DNA of 64,000 bases. It comes from an uncultured Verrucomicrobiae bacterium (GTDB lineage: Bacteria > Verrucomicrobiota > Verrucomicrobiia > Limisphaerales > AAA164-E04). This document shows, one piece after another, positions 24,606-34,168 of the stretch. A program made the position numbers and the translations under genes. The stretch covers positions 3,364,876 through 3,428,875 of the forward strand of contig OX638380.1 of assembly GCA_951813855.1 (NCBI GenBank), read 5' to 3'. The notes under the pieces were generated by a model. It saw only the letters and a list, made by a program, of their open reading frames with translations. It made no database searches and had not been told where the DNA came from. Position 1 is the stretch's first letter; each line of letters begins with the position of its first letter.

Positions 24606-25787
24606 TTATTGAGGTGGGCGGTCAGGGTTCGGTGACGAACCGTCAGCCGGGGCGACAGACGCGGTAAGTAGCAGATCTTCGCCGATTTTTTTCCAGCGGA
24701 GGTCATGCAGGGCGGTTAAAGGCAGAGCGTTGCGGAGCCGGTCACCGCCGATGGCTTTCACGGAATCGGCTCCTCCCAAGATTATCGGAGCGTAGTAAAA
24801 GGCGATCCGGTGAACGAGACCGTTGGTGACGAAGGAGCCTTGGACTTGAGCGCCTCCCTCGACCAAGAGGCTGGTGATCGACTCCTTCCCCATGCGGTCG
24901 AGGAGCCAATTGAGAGAAAGGCGTCCCGACTCCAGGGGGGCTCGCCAGACTTCGACCCGTTCCCGGAGTCGTTCCACTTTAGCTCGCGGCACTCGGGGCC
25001 CGACTACGACAGTGGTTGAATCGGGATAGGGATCGGAGCACAGGCGGCAATCGATCGGAGTGCGGGCGTTCTTGTCGAGCACGAAGCGGCGCAAACACTT
25101 TCGGGGGATATTTTTATCCAGTTTTGGGCCGTCTCGAACGGTGAGTTGGGGGTCGTCGGTCAAGACCGTTCCTATGCCGACTAAAATGGCGTCGTGGGCA
25201 TAGCGCAGGCGCATGGCGTTTTTTCGGGCCCCGAGCCCGGTGAGCCATTTCGATTCGCCGGTCGGGGAGGCGATTTTGCCGTCCAGGGTCATGGCCGCCT
25301 TGAGGGTTACCAGCGGGCGTCGTTGTACGATCCAGTGGTTGAACCCCGGATTGATCGCTTCGGCTTCCGATTGCAACAGCCCCTGATCGACCTGGACCCT
25401 TGAACTCTCGAGCAAGGTTTTGCTCCGGCCTCGATGAGCCGGATTGGGGTCCGTGGCCGCATATACGACCCGGCTTATCCCGTCATTAAGGATAGCATCG
25501 GTGCAAGGAGGGGTTCGGCCGTGCGTCGAACAGGGCTCCAATGTGACGTAGAGAGTGCAGCCTTGAAGCGAGCGAACTTTTTTCAGGGCCTCGTCCCTGG
25601 CTACGATTTCCGCGTGCCGGAATCCGGGGCCGCGATGCCAGCCTTCGCCCAAAACGGTCCCATGCCGAGTGAGTACCGCGCCGACCGCGGGATTGGGCGA
25701 AACCCGGCCGATCCCGCGTTTGGCCAAAGCCAAGGCTCGCCTCATGAAGCAGAGATCGTTCGATTCTTCTGCTGCGGTGTCAGTCAT
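24606..25787 (-). CDS. ribD: Bifunctional pyrimidine deaminase/reductase RibD
   Basis: Two steps of riboflavin synthesis: deamination then side-chain reduction of the GTP-derived pyrimidine. The N-terminal deaminase domain has the zinc motif HAEIVA (about residue 58) and PCSTHGRTPPCTDA (about 84-97). The reductase domain from about residue 155 has TLKAAMTLDGKIA and a late VEGGAQVQGSF segment. At 393 residues it is full length. No FMN-riboswitch consensus is seen in the upstream 350 bases, so regulation is unclear. Confidence 0.95.
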   Translation of the reverse strand: MTDTAAEESNDLCFMRRALALAKRGIGRVSPNPAVGAVLTRHGTVLGEGWHRGPGFRHAEIVARDEALKKVRSLQGCTLYVTLEPCSTHGRTPPCTDAILNDGISRVVYAATDPNPAHRGRSKTLLESSRVQVDQGLLQSEAEAINPGFNHWIVQRRPLVTLKAAMTLDGKIASPTGESKWLTGLGARKNAMRLRYAHDAILVGIGTVLTDDPQLTVRDGPKLDKNIPRKCLRRFVLDKNARTPIDCRLCSDPYPDSTTVVVGPRVPRAKVERLRERVEVWRAPLESGRLSLNWLLDRMGKESITSLLVEGGAQVQGSFVTNGLVHRIAFYYAPIILGGADSVKAIGGDRLRNALPLTALHDLRWKKIGEDLLLTASVAPADGSSPNPDRPPQ

Positions 25788-26136
25788 TCGATTATCCAGA
25801 TTTCCGGCAGGTTGGTCTAGGACTGCGGATCTGAGACGAACGGACCATGGCGATCGCCGCAGGTATGCCGGTCAGTCGCCGGTATTTTTTCGGCGCTTCG
25901 ACAGCTTCGCTGGATTAGGGGCGGATGAGACGTGTTTCGTGGCGGGGTATTTCCGTTGCGGAGCCGGGAGCCGAGATGCGGTTTTTTGCCGGAGCTCGAG
26001 AGCGGTGAATCTTGATCCCGGTTCCGAAGCGGCGATAGTGTTTGGTCGTCGGCAGGGAAAAGGGTTATCATGGCTCGCGAACTCCCAAGGTATCGTCGAA
26101 ATCGCCGTTAAACAGGCCTAATCACTTTTTCGCGCC
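25788..26136. other. Divergent intergenic region ribD / prepilin gene
   Basis: About 350 bases. Frames are chance-like. I looked for the conserved FMN-riboswitch blocks upstream of ribD and did not find them. No obvious promoter was located by eye. Confidence 0.4.
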
Positions 26137-26901
26137 ATGAATCAGCATCGCAGGGCAGGCTTTACACTGATCGAATTGCTGGTCGTCATCGCGATTATCG
26201 CCATTCTAGCCGGTATGCTGCTGCCGGCGCTGAGCAAGGCCAAATTCAAGGCCAAGACGGTTAATTGCACGTCCAATTATCGTCAATGGGGATTGGCGGC
26301 GTCGTTGTACGCTACCGACGATCGGCAGGGCCGATTTCCTTCGGCGCCAATGCCGGTGACCGGACTAAATCCTTGGGACGTGGGCATCGATTTTCCGTTG
26401 ATGGTCGAGCCTTACGGCATGACGGTTCCCATGTGGTTTTGCACGACCCGTCCCGAAGAATTCGCCGAGGCCGACAAGTGGTATCGCGAAAACAATCAGG
26501 GGCAGGGGATCGGGGACGTCGAAGATCTTAATGCCTATCATCGGCGGAGGTTTCAAAATTTCGCTATCATCTTTCACAGTTGGTGGGTGCCCCGAGCGGC
26601 CGGCGGCAGCCGCTGGTTCCCGGTGCCCCGGGGCGCTACGGGCAGTAACGCTTGGCAGCACGAAGACGGTTGGCCGCTCAAGCAGACCGATAACCGAGTG
26701 TCTCTTCAGCCGATTTTGACCGATCAATGCCAACATGCGGTTTCGATCGGCGATCCGGATCTAGAGCAGGCCCAGCGAGGCCATCGCTGGAAGAATCAGG
26801 TGGCCTCGGTCAATTTGCTTTTCGGCGACGGCCATGTCGAAACCCGGAATCGCAGTGAGATCCGCTGGCGCTACTCGGGGAATTGGCATAGTTTCTATTG
26901 A
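26137..26901 (+). CDS. Type II secretion/prepilin-like protein with N-methylation motif
   Basis: 254-residue pseudopilin-like protein. The N-terminus is a class III prepilin leader: six-residue basic start MNQHRR then [20 protein letters not shown], with cleavage expected between Gly and Phe. It is followed by [13 protein letters not shown] and a globular domain ending in [11 protein letters not shown]. This combination is a hallmark of the very numerous Verrucomicrobiota/Planctomycetota prepilin-like families, whose individual roles are unknown. It stands alone, without pilus genes nearby. Confidence 0.88.
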   Translation: MNQHRRAGFTLIELLVVIAIIAILAGMLLPALSKAKFKAKTVNCTSNYRQWGLAASLYATDDRQGRFPSAPMPVTGLNPWDVGIDFPLMVEPYGMTVPMWFCTTRPEEFAEADKWYRENNQGQGIGDVEDLNAYHRRRFQNFAIIFHSWWVPRAAGGSRWFPVPRGATGSNAWQHEDGWPLKQTDNRVSLQPILTDQCQHAVSIGDPDLEQAQRGHRWKNQVASVNLLFGDGHVETRNRSEIRWRYSGNWHSFY

Positions 26902-26955
26902 TCCGTCCCCCGGTCGGTCCCGACCGGTTCCAGGCCGGTGCGCTTCGCCGGAGGC

Positions 26956-27522
26956 TCAGTTGAGCGTCAGGAAGTTGCGGAGGAGTTCCTTGCCGTATTC
27001 GGTGAGGATGCTTTCGGGATGGAACTGGACGCCCCAAATGGGGAGTTCCCGGTGACGCAATCCCATGATTTCGCCCTCGTCGGTTTCGGCGGTGATCTCC
27101 AGGCAATCGGGAAGGCTATCGCGATTCACGACGAGCGAATGGTAGCGAGTGGCCGTGAAGGGATTGGGAATATCCTTAAAGAGTTCCCGGCCGTTGTGTT
27201 TTATCGGGGAAGTTTTACCGTGCATCATGCGGTAGTTGACTTCGACCTTCGCCTGGAACGTATGAGCGATGCACTGGTGTCCCAAGCAGACGCCCAGGAT
27301 GGGCAGAACGCCCGCCCATCGCTTGATGATGGCGTTGGATTGCCCCGCCATTTCCGGCGTGCAGGGGCCCGGCGAAATCAGAATCCGTTTCAGGTCCAAG
27401 GACTGCAACTGGGTCAAGTTGATTTCGTCGTTGCGCACGACGGTCATCTCGGTGCGCATTTCGCCCAAGTATTGCACCAGGTTGTAGGTAAACGAATCGT
27501 AGTTGTCGACGATCAGCATCAT
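26956..27522 (-). CDS. trpG: Anthranilate/aminodeoxychorismate synthase glutamine amidotransferase subunit
   Basis: Class I glutamine amidotransferase that supplies ammonia to the TrpE or PabB partner. The 188 residues have the full set of signatures: [20 protein letters not shown] at the start, ISPGPCTPE, the nucleophile Cys in [11 protein letters not shown] (about residue 80), and the catalytic His-Glu in [14 protein letters not shown]. TrpG and PabA cannot be separated by sequence alone, and one protein often serves both pathways. No trpE or pabB neighbour is present here. Confidence 0.92.
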   Translation of the reverse strand: MMLIVDNYDSFTYNLVQYLGEMRTEMTVVRNDEINLTQLQSLDLKRILISPGPCTPEMAGQSNAIIKRWAGVLPILGVCLGHQCIAHTFQAKVEVNYRMMHGKTSPIKHNGRELFKDIPNPFTATRYHSLVVNRDSLPDCLEITAETDEGEIMGLRHRELPIWGVQFHPESILTEYGKELLRNFLTLN

Positions 27523-27969
27523 GCTTAGACTGGCCCCAGCCTACCCGATGAACGGGGCGAGGTAAACTTCAAGTCCCACGGCAATCGCCGTTCGATCGAG
27601 AGGGCGTTACGAGCTCGAGGTTCGGAACTGAACCGGGAAGCCAACTATCGGGCGGTGGCATTCTTTGCGATCCTGCGATCGAAGTGTTCACGAAGCGGTA
27701 GAGCCGTCGTTCGAAAGGTAGGAAACTCGGGTCATCGTGATGCACGAAACAACGATCGGCGATCTTCGGATTTGGTTATCTTGGGAGCGACCCGGACAAA
27801 ACGCCGGTAGCTGTCCCCAATGAAGCGAGGGTGGGACGGTCCCTTAGATCTTTGGCGGTTTTCGGGCCGATTGCGTCACCCTGAGCGAGTGTGTTTGATC
27901 CCGGATAATCCTTGACCTAACCGGAACCCGGTGTAAGTTCGATTAACCCCGGCCCCGTAATTTTTGCTT
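27523..27969. other. Intergenic region upstream of the large LamG gene
   Basis: About 450 bases between divergent genes. No convincing gene. A weak promoter-like pair is present 30-60 bases before the LamG start: TTGACC at 27912-27917 and TAAGTT at 27934-27939 (spacer 16), with a poor -10. Confidence 0.35.
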
Positions 27970-30900
27970 ATGAAGTATCTGCGTGCCTTTCTATGGTTTT
28001 CTTCTGTCACGCTGATTTTCGGCGTATCGGTCAACCGAACCGCTGGAGCCGAACCGTCCCTTCGCGACGGCTTGGTGGCGGAATGGAACTTCGACGAAAA
28101 GAGTGGTTTGACGGCGGGCGACAGCGCCGGCGACAACGACGGCGAGTTGGTGAATTTCCCTGACGAAGTTTCCCATTGGGTAACGGGCAAGATGGGGGGA
28201 GCGATTCAGTTCAGCGGCGATAATTATATTGAAGTTCCCGACGCTCCGGCCATCGGCGCCGACGTGACCGAAGGTCTGACGGTCATGGCTTGGTTCCGTT
28301 CCGACGTTCCGTTGGACGCGTCGGGGGCAGGCAATCGCATGTTGGAGAAGGGCAATAACTATTTCTTCCTGCAGGGCGTCCGTCCGGGCGGCATGAACTT
28401 TTTGGTCAAGCACGAGGGAGCGAATTTCACGGTCAGTACCGAAGAGTCGCTGGAGGCCGGGGTCTGGCATCATATTGCGGGCGTTTTCGACGGAGAAACC
28501 GCCAAGGTTTATCTCAACGGCGAACTCAAGAATTCCGTAACGCTTCCGGGCCCCATCGACGATAACGGGTTGCCGTTGCGTATCGGTTCCGACGATTCCG
28601 GTTCCTTTTTCACGGGGTTGATGGATCAGGTGCTGATCTGGAACCGGCCGCTTTCGGCGGACGAGATTCGTGCAGCGATGGAAGGCGATTTCGAATCTCC
28701 GGGCGGTGGTGGCGGCGGCGTAACGTCCATCCGCGACGGCCTCGTAGCGGAATGGAACTTCGACGAGGAGAGCGGACTGACGGCCAGCGACAGCGCCGGC
28801 GATAACGACGGCGAGTTGGTGAATTTTCCCGACGAGGATTCCCATTGGGTAGGAGGCAAGATCGGGGGAGCGATTCAATTCAGCGGCGATAATTATATCG
28901 AAGTTCCTGACGCTCCGGCCATCGGCGCCGACGTGACCGGGGGGCTGACGGTCATGGCTTGGTTCCGTTCCGACGTGCCGTTGGACGCGGCGTCGGCGGG
29001 TAATCGCATGTTGGAGAAGGGCAATAATTATTTCTTCCTACAGGGCGTCCGGCCGGGCGGCATGAACTTTTTGGTTAAGAACGGAGGAGCGAATTTCACG
29101 GCCAATATCGAAGAGTCGCTGGAGGCTGAGGTCTGGTACCATATCGCGGGCGTTTTCGACGGGGAAGCCATCAAGGTCTATCTTGATGGAGAACTCAAGA
29201 ACTCCGTAACGCTTCCGGGGCTTATCGACGATGACAAGTTGCCCTTGCGCATCGGTTCCGACGACGGCAACAGTTTTTTCACGGGGTTGATGGATCAAGT
29301 GCTGATCTGGAAACGGCCGCTTTCGCCGGATGAGATTCGGGCGGCGATGGAAGGCGATTTCGAGCCGCCGGCCGGCGGAGCCCCGGAAATCATCGAGCAG
29401 CCGATAGCGAGCACTTTCTATGAAGGCGCAACGGCCATGTTGAGCGTTTGGGCCGACGGAGCCGGACCCTTGCGGTATCTCTGGTTCAAGGGGCAAGAGG
29501 CGTTGCGCATGCAAACGGAATCGGTTCTCGTATTGCCTTACGTATCGGCTGCGGACGCCGGGGAGTACTCGGTACGGGTTAGTAACGCTCAGGGAGAGAC
29601 GGCTAGCGCGTCAGTTGCCTTGGTGGTGACGCCCATCACCGGATTGGAGACGGGACAGGTCGCTTATTGGGCTTTCGACGAAATTTCCGGTGCCAGGGCG
29701 AGCGACGGTTCCGGCAGCGAACTGGACGGCGATTTGGTCGGGTTCGGGGATACCGGGTGGACTTCGGGCAAGGTAGCCAACGGACTGGAATTCGACGGCT
29801 TCGGCGATTTCGTGGAAGTGCCCGACACTTCGGGGCTTGAGGGGTTAACCGGCGAGGCCACGATCTCTTTCTGGATTCGTCCTGACACCTATGGAGAAGA
29901 AGAGAGCGCCGGCAGCTACGATCGGAGCGCTAGTTACGTGCTCAAGAAAGGAAACCATCTCGGTATCCGGGTCATCAACGATCCGGGCACGGTGACGAGA
30001 ACGCTGGCCGTTCGAGCGGGCACCGGAGGAGACAACGGTTCGGTGACCCGCAAGGGATGGGAAGCCAATTTGCCTCAGGGTTCGGTCGAGTTGGAAGAGT
30101 GGCAGCATTTCGTCGTCGTTTATCGGAACGGCATGCTATATTTCCATAAGAACGGTTTCCCACTCGGCGAGCCGGTCGAGGGAAATCTCGGTTCGCCCGG
30201 GGACGAGGCGCTTTACATCGGTAACTTCGACGGCGAAGAAACGGCGCTCCGCTACTTTGACGGAGTTTTGGACGAGTTGGCTATTTGGGGCAGGCCCTTG
30301 GGAGAGGCCGAAATACTGGAAGCAGCCGGTCGGGACGTTTCTGGGCCGCCCAAGATCGAAGTGCAACCCAAGGCGCAGAAGCGGTTGGAGGGAGCGACCG
30401 CGGACTTTCGGATCGTGGCCGTCGGCAAGCGTCCGGTCACCTACCAGTGGCTCAAAAATGGCGAAGCTTTGGAAGGTGCCGATTCGGAACGGCTGATTCT
30501 TACGGATCTGCTTCCCGGGGATGCGGGACTCTATTCGGTTCGGGTCGTCAATGATTTGGGCGATACCGTAAGCGATGCGGTTCAATTAGATGTGGAAGCA
30601 CTCGACGCCATTACCAGCGGTTTGGCGGCCTATTATTCTTTCGATGAACTCGACGGCGAAACTTTGGCCGACAGCAGTGATAACGGCCTCGACGGCACCA
30701 TCTTTAATTTCGATGGCGATCCGATCCAGGATGGAGTCATCGGAGGCGCCTTCGCCTTCGACGGCGAAGACGATTACGTCGTGATTCCTCATGACGATTT
30801 TCTGACGTTGGGCAGCGAAGCCACGGTCTCGGTATGGCTCAACCCGGTGTTGTTCTCCGGCGGTTCGGATTTCGATCGGGTGTTCCGCAAGGACGTGAAT

Positions 30901-31992
30901 TACGACTTCGTGTTGATCAACGGTGGGATCGTCCGCGTTCACGGTATCAGCAAGACGCCTTATTCTTCGCCGGGGAATACGGTGACCGGCGAGGTATGGC
31001 AGCACTTCGCTTATGTCGTCAAACGGGGCACGATCCAGTGGTATCTCAACGGCGAGGCGGTCGGGCCGGCCTTGTCGGGCAAGCTCGGGGAGGGAAACAC
31101 TCTCCCGTTGATCTTGGGCAACTATCATGCCGAACCTACGGAAGGCAATTGGATCAATCGTCCTTATCAAGGCTTGATGGACGATCTCGGCATTTGGCAA
31201 CGCGCTCTTTCGCCTAACGATTTGCTGTCCATTTATCAGAACGGACTTAATGGAAATCCGCTATCCCATGAACTGGAACCCATTATTATCCAGTCGGCCA
31301 TGATCCAGGACGGCTCGGTCGTTCTGGTCTTCAGCACGCCTTATTCCAGCCGGGAACATGTCGCGCAAGTGCGCGAGTCGGTCGGCGGCGACGGCTGGAC
31401 CGATTTGACCGAACATGAAGCGGCCGAGGTAGGGGAAGGACTTTATGAGATCGCCATACCGGTTTCGGCCGGCGGAGCCGCGTTTTACCGGATCGTTTCG
31501 CTGTCGCCTCCGCCGCTCTTCTACGACGATTTCGAATCCGACGTTTCCGGTTGGACGCATGGCGGAGACGAAGACGAGTGGGAGCACGGCACTCCGGTAA
31601 ATGGCCCCGGGTCCGCGTATAGCGGTACGAAGGCTTGGGGCACGGATTTAGACGGCGATTTCGAAGCCCATACCATGGCTTATCTCCGTTCGCCACCGAT
31701 CGACTTGACTACCGTGTCGGTCGCCAATCTTTCCTTCGTCGAATATCACAACGTCGACGTGGAAATCGAATTTCACTCGGTATCGGTTCGCGTGATCGAC
31801 GCGGAGTCAAACGAAGTGCTGCAGGAAATCTTCCGCGCCGCCGGTGCGGTCGGCGGATGGACTACGCGTTCGATTCGGCTGGCCGGAGAAGCGGTAGGAG
31901 CCGTGGTCCGCATCGAGTTTTTCCTGGAGACCGACGATTTCTCGCCTTTACCGGGATTCTATATCGACGACATCTCCGTGAGCGAGAGGTAG
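27970..31992 (+). CDS. Large secreted multi-LamG / Ig-like protein
   Basis: Predicted exported protein of 1340 residues; the ATG at 27970 gives a signal peptide (MKYLRAFLWFSSVTLIFGVS). Order: LamG 1 (about 31-240), a Gly-rich linker, LamG 2 (about 254-465, nearly identical to LamG 1), an Ig-like domain (470-555, DAGEYSVRVSNAQG), LamG 3 (557-790), a second Ig-like domain (793-877, DAGLYSVRVVNDLG), LamG 4 (878-1095), a linker, and a C-terminal MAM/CBM-like domain (about 1180-1340, begins FYDDFESDVSGW and ends YIDDISVSE). LamG and Ig folds bind glycans or proteins at the surface. No anchor is visible, so it is probably secreted or outer-surface associated. Confidence 0.87.
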   Translation: MKYLRAFLWFSSVTLIFGVSVNRTAGAEPSLRDGLVAEWNFDEKSGLTAGDSAGDNDGELVNFPDEVSHWVTGKMGGAIQFSGDNYIEVPDAPAIGADVTEGLTVMAWFRSDVPLDASGAGNRMLEKGNNYFFLQGVRPGGMNFLVKHEGANFTVSTEESLEAGVWHHIAGVFDGETAKVYLNGELKNSVTLPGPIDDNGLPLRIGSDDSGSFFTGLMDQVLIWNRPLSADEIRAAMEGDFESPGGGGGGVTSIRDGLVAEWNFDEESGLTASDSAGDNDGELVNFPDEDSHWVGGKIGGAIQFSGDNYIEVPDAPAIGADVTGGLTVMAWFRSDVPLDAASAGNRMLEKGNNYFFLQGVRPGGMNFLVKNGGANFTANIEESLEAEVWYHIAGVFDGEAIKVYLDGELKNSVTLPGLIDDDKLPLRIGSDDGNSFFTGLMDQVLIWKRPLSPDEIRAAMEGDFEPPAGGAPEIIEQPIASTFYEGATAMLSVWADGAGPLRYLWFKGQEALRMQTESVLVLPYVSAADAGEYSVRVSNAQGETASASVALVVTPITGLETGQVAYWAFDEISGARASDGSGSELDGDLVGFGDTGWTSGKVANGLEFDGFGDFVEVPDTSGLEGLTGEATISFWIRPDTYGEEESAGSYDRSASYVLKKGNHLGIRVINDPGTVTRTLAVRAGTGGDNGSVTRKGWEANLPQGSVELEEWQHFVVVYRNGMLYFHKNGFPLGEPVEGNLGSPGDEALYIGNFDGEETALRYFDGVLDELAIWGRPLGEAEILEAAGRDVSGPPKIEVQPKAQKRLEGATADFRIVAVGKRPVTYQWLKNGEALEGADSERLILTDLLPGDAGLYSVRVVNDLGDTVSDAVQLDVEALDAITSGLAAYYSFDELDGETLADSSDNGLDGTIFNFDGDPIQDGVIGGAFAFDGEDDYVVIPHDDFLTLGSEATVSVWLNPVLFSGGSDFDRVFRKDVNYDFVLINGGIVRVHGISKTPYSSPGNTVTGEVWQHFAYVVKRGTIQWYLNGEAVGPALSGKLGEGNTLPLILGNYHAEPTEGNWINRPYQGLMDDLGIWQRALSPNDLLSIYQNGLNGNPLSHELEPIIIQSAMIQDGSVVLVFSTPYSSREHVAQVRESVGGDGWTDLTEHEAAEVGEGLYEIAIPVSAGGAAFYRIVSLSPPPLFYDDFESDVSGWTHGGDEDEWEHGTPVNGPGSAYSGTKAWGTDLDGDFEAHTMAYLRSPPIDLTTVSVANLSFVEYHNVDVEIEFHSVSVRVIDAESNEVLQEIFRAAGAVGGWTTRSIRLAGEAVGAVVRIEFFLETDDFSPLPGFYIDDISVSER
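28063..29370 (+). repeat. Tandem 669-bp duplication encoding LamG 1 and LamG 2
   Basis: The segment starting cgcgacggc at 28063 is repeated from 28732, an exact 669-bp (223-codon) period, and similarity runs to about 29370. Long stretches are identical, for example gcgattca(g/a)ttcagcggcg and the coding of NYFFLQGVRPGG. Most differences are silent, which points to a recent in-frame duplication kept under protein-level selection. Confidence 0.85.
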
Positions 31993-32313
31993 GCATCGGC
32001 AGTGACCGGTTATTGAGTGGTCATCGGTATCGCAACTGATCCTCTGAATCAGGACGGACGAATCGTTCGAAACGATTCGGAGGCTCGGGTTAAAACAGAG
32101 AGAGCGCAAATGGCCGGAATCAAACGGAGATTCGAAAGATACTGGTGCAGAAGTAGTCTTGGCGACATTCTTTCGTTCTGTTGCCTCTAAGTGGGGAAGA
32201 TGGTGAAGTTTGGTTGCGTGAGGGATCGTTTTCAGTGGTTGTAAAGGGAGTGTTCAGGTGAACAACGAGGCGATGGTCGTAATCAGTTGCGAAATTACCA
32301 GATTGAACAATAA
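31993..32313. other. Intergenic region between LamG gene and ISAzo13-type element
   Basis: About 320 bases without a gene. It contains the hairpin listed separately. Base composition drops towards AT-rich at its right end as the accessory region begins. Confidence 0.45.
32059..32079 (+). terminator. Possible terminator hairpin after the large LamG gene
   Basis: Perfect 9-bp inverted repeat CGAATCGTT / AACGATTCG with a 3-base loop, 67 bases after the stop codon. No T run follows directly, so it is only a candidate. Confidence 0.4.
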
Positions 32314-33630
32314 GGGCTCTCGCATATATAACTTGAACATTTGATTGTATTTAATTTTATTTTTTATTAGGTTCTATCGTATAATTCCATTCACCATGAA
32401 AACTATTCTTTTTGATGCTCAATTCATGGAATTGTTCATCGCTAATTTTCTTTCCTGTAGGATAGTGGTTTTTGTCCAATTCGCATTCGATTTTCAACCC
32501 TGATTTGGTTGTGGTATTACCGATCAAATCCACTACAGTTTGATGATCGGTTAAAGGACGACCACTCCAATTTTGTGAAATACATGAAAACATTCGATGT
32601 TCAATTTTATTCCACTTGCTGGTTCCCGGTTGGAAATGACAAATCGTAATTTCCAATCCTAATTCATCGGCTAATTTTTGTAATTCACTTTTCCACAACC
32701 GATGACGACTGCCATTCGATCCTCCCCCGTCAGCCATGATCAATAGTTCCTTGGCATCGGAATATATTTTACGTCCCATTGATAACCACCACCGGCGAAT
32801 CGTTTCTACTGCGAACTCCGCTGTATCATGATCAGTTCCCACACTAACCCATCCGGTGTTTTCCTGGACATCATACCCGCCATAGGGAAGGCCTTTCGAT
32901 TGGTTTTTATCGGGAAAGTCATGCATGTTGACCAGTTCGGGGTCTCCTACGGGCCTCCATTCTCTCCCTGGATTACGATACTGGCCTAGGTTTTCCTTTT
33001 TCTTGGCATCCACCGAAATCACCGGTTGATTGGTTTTCTGAAATTCTCGAGTTTTGCGTTCCATAAATTGAAATTGTTGATCTCGGTCAGGATGCTGATT
33101 GCCTTCTAAGGTCTTTTTGTTGCTTTGAAGACTATAGCCCATATCATGAAGCGATTGATTAACTGACCGTTCACTTACCTTAGTTCCCATTCGATTTAAT
33201 TGTTCTTTTAATCGCAGGGCACTTTTGCAGGTCCATCGCAGTGGATTTTCAGGGTCTCCTCGAGTCTCTGGTTCAATGAGGGCATCGAGATCTGACAATA
33301 AGGTCGGATCGAGTTCTTTTAATGATTTCCGTCCCGCTCCTGTTTTCCGTTGACGTTCTTCATTGAGAACCTGACCATTTTTAATCTCCTTGATCTCCGA
33401 TCGAATAGTATTGCGACTGACACCGGTAGCTTCATGAACGCGTTCAATACCACCTCGACCAAGAGACAAAGCCTCACTGGCTAACCAATTACGTCTTACT
33501 CGTTCATTAAAGAGCCAACTCAGTTGGTTGTATTTCTCCCTAATAATTGATGTTTTTTCATCCACAATGCAACATAGCATAGTTTGAATGATTTTGCAAG
33601 TTTTTATTTACTTTATATTTGCGAGCACCC
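32314..33630 (-). mobile_element. Complete ISAzo13-family insertion sequence
   Basis: Imperfect terminal inverted repeats: GGGCTCTCGCATATATAA at 32314-32331 and, at the other end (to 33630), GGGTGCTCGCAAATATAA read inward, 15 of 18 matching. TAA directly precedes the left end and follows the right end, a possible 3-bp target duplication. The 1317-bp element holds one full transposase gene and is AT-richer than the DNA on its left. It marks the start of the accessory region. Confidence 0.8.
32357..33580 (-). CDS. ISAzo13-family transposase
   Basis: DDE transposase of the group first noted in Rhodopirellula and Azoarcus. The 407 residues have an N-terminal helix-turn-helix region (EATGVSRNTIRSEIKEI), the catalytic segment ISVDAKKKENLGQY (about 190), a second Asp in MADGGGSNGSRHRLWK, and the Glu region FQPGTSKWNKIEHRMFS. 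The gene is unbroken and fills the element between its inverted repeats, so it may be active. Confidence 0.9.
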   Translation of the reverse strand: MLCCIVDEKTSIIREKYNQLSWLFNERVRRNWLASEALSLGRGGIERVHEATGVSRNTIRSEIKEIKNGQVLNEERQRKTGAGRKSLKELDPTLLSDLDALIEPETRGDPENPLRWTCKSALRLKEQLNRMGTKVSERSVNQSLHDMGYSLQSNKKTLEGNQHPDRDQQFQFMERKTREFQKTNQPVISVDAKKKENLGQYRNPGREWRPVGDPELVNMHDFPDKNQSKGLPYGGYDVQENTGWVSVGTDHDTAEFAVETIRRWWLSMGRKIYSDAKELLIMADGGGSNGSRHRLWKSELQKLADELGLEITICHFQPGTSKWNKIEHRMFSCISQNWSGRPLTDHQTVVDLIGNTTTKSGLKIECELDKNHYPTGKKISDEQFHELSIKKNSFHGEWNYTIEPNKK

Positions 33631-33695
33631 TAAGTAACAGATTACAGCAATTTCCACCGAAAACATTTTGAACGATAAAAATTTAAATCAAACAA

Positions 33696-34064
33696 TCATC
33701 CATTGCTTCCGTTATCGGTTTGACACTGATCAAAATCCGTTTTAACAAACTGAGCATACGCGAGATCGACTTCGTCCCAAACATCTTGGAGACTGAGAGC
33801 GTCTTTCCAAATCAGATCCGATTTATCTGAAATATCCCTACACTTGGCCAAATTATAATTCCCAATTTTCTTACCGGCGTTTAACTTAAATACCAAATTA
33901 GCTTGCATTGCAGATTCGAGCGCATCCCTTAGAGCTTCGCTTCGCTTATCGCCAAGTGTTGCCAAATTACATATCGGAAACGGTATTGATGCGAAATTGG
34001 ATATAGTCAAATGAAAAGAGTCACCGACAATGGCCCACCAAAGCAAACCAATTTTTCCATTCAA
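33696..34064 (-). pseudogene. C-terminal fragment of module-1 DNA methyltransferase (after frameshift)
   Basis: This frame is the continuation of the methyltransferase gene that starts at 36991. The minus-strand sequence just upstream reads RKTAYNWISFSLKPAPRYD and then continues without a stop into this fragment (NGKIGLLWWAIVGDSFHLT), the typical end of Eco57I-class recognition domains. It is out of frame with the main part because of a single-base change in a run of six A at 34206-34211 (plus strand). The apparent start at 34064 is internal. The ISAzo13-type element lies 65 bases beyond its stop. Confidence 0.8.
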
Positions 34065-34168
34065 CAGCGTATGTGCTAAGTCTCTTGTCTTAGCATCAGC
34101 GAAGGTGACTTCACCAATGTCTGATGCTGCGATAGGTTCACCTTTTACATCATAGCGCGGCGCCGGTT

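Noticed and set aside
25788..26136. Possible FMN riboswitch before ribD
   Set aside because: I could not find the conserved sequence blocks or the multi-stem layout in the upstream minus strand.
28063..29370. CRISPR or short tandem repeat array
   Set aside because: The periodicity is a 669-bp in-frame protein-domain duplication; no short spaced repeats were found anywhere in the window.
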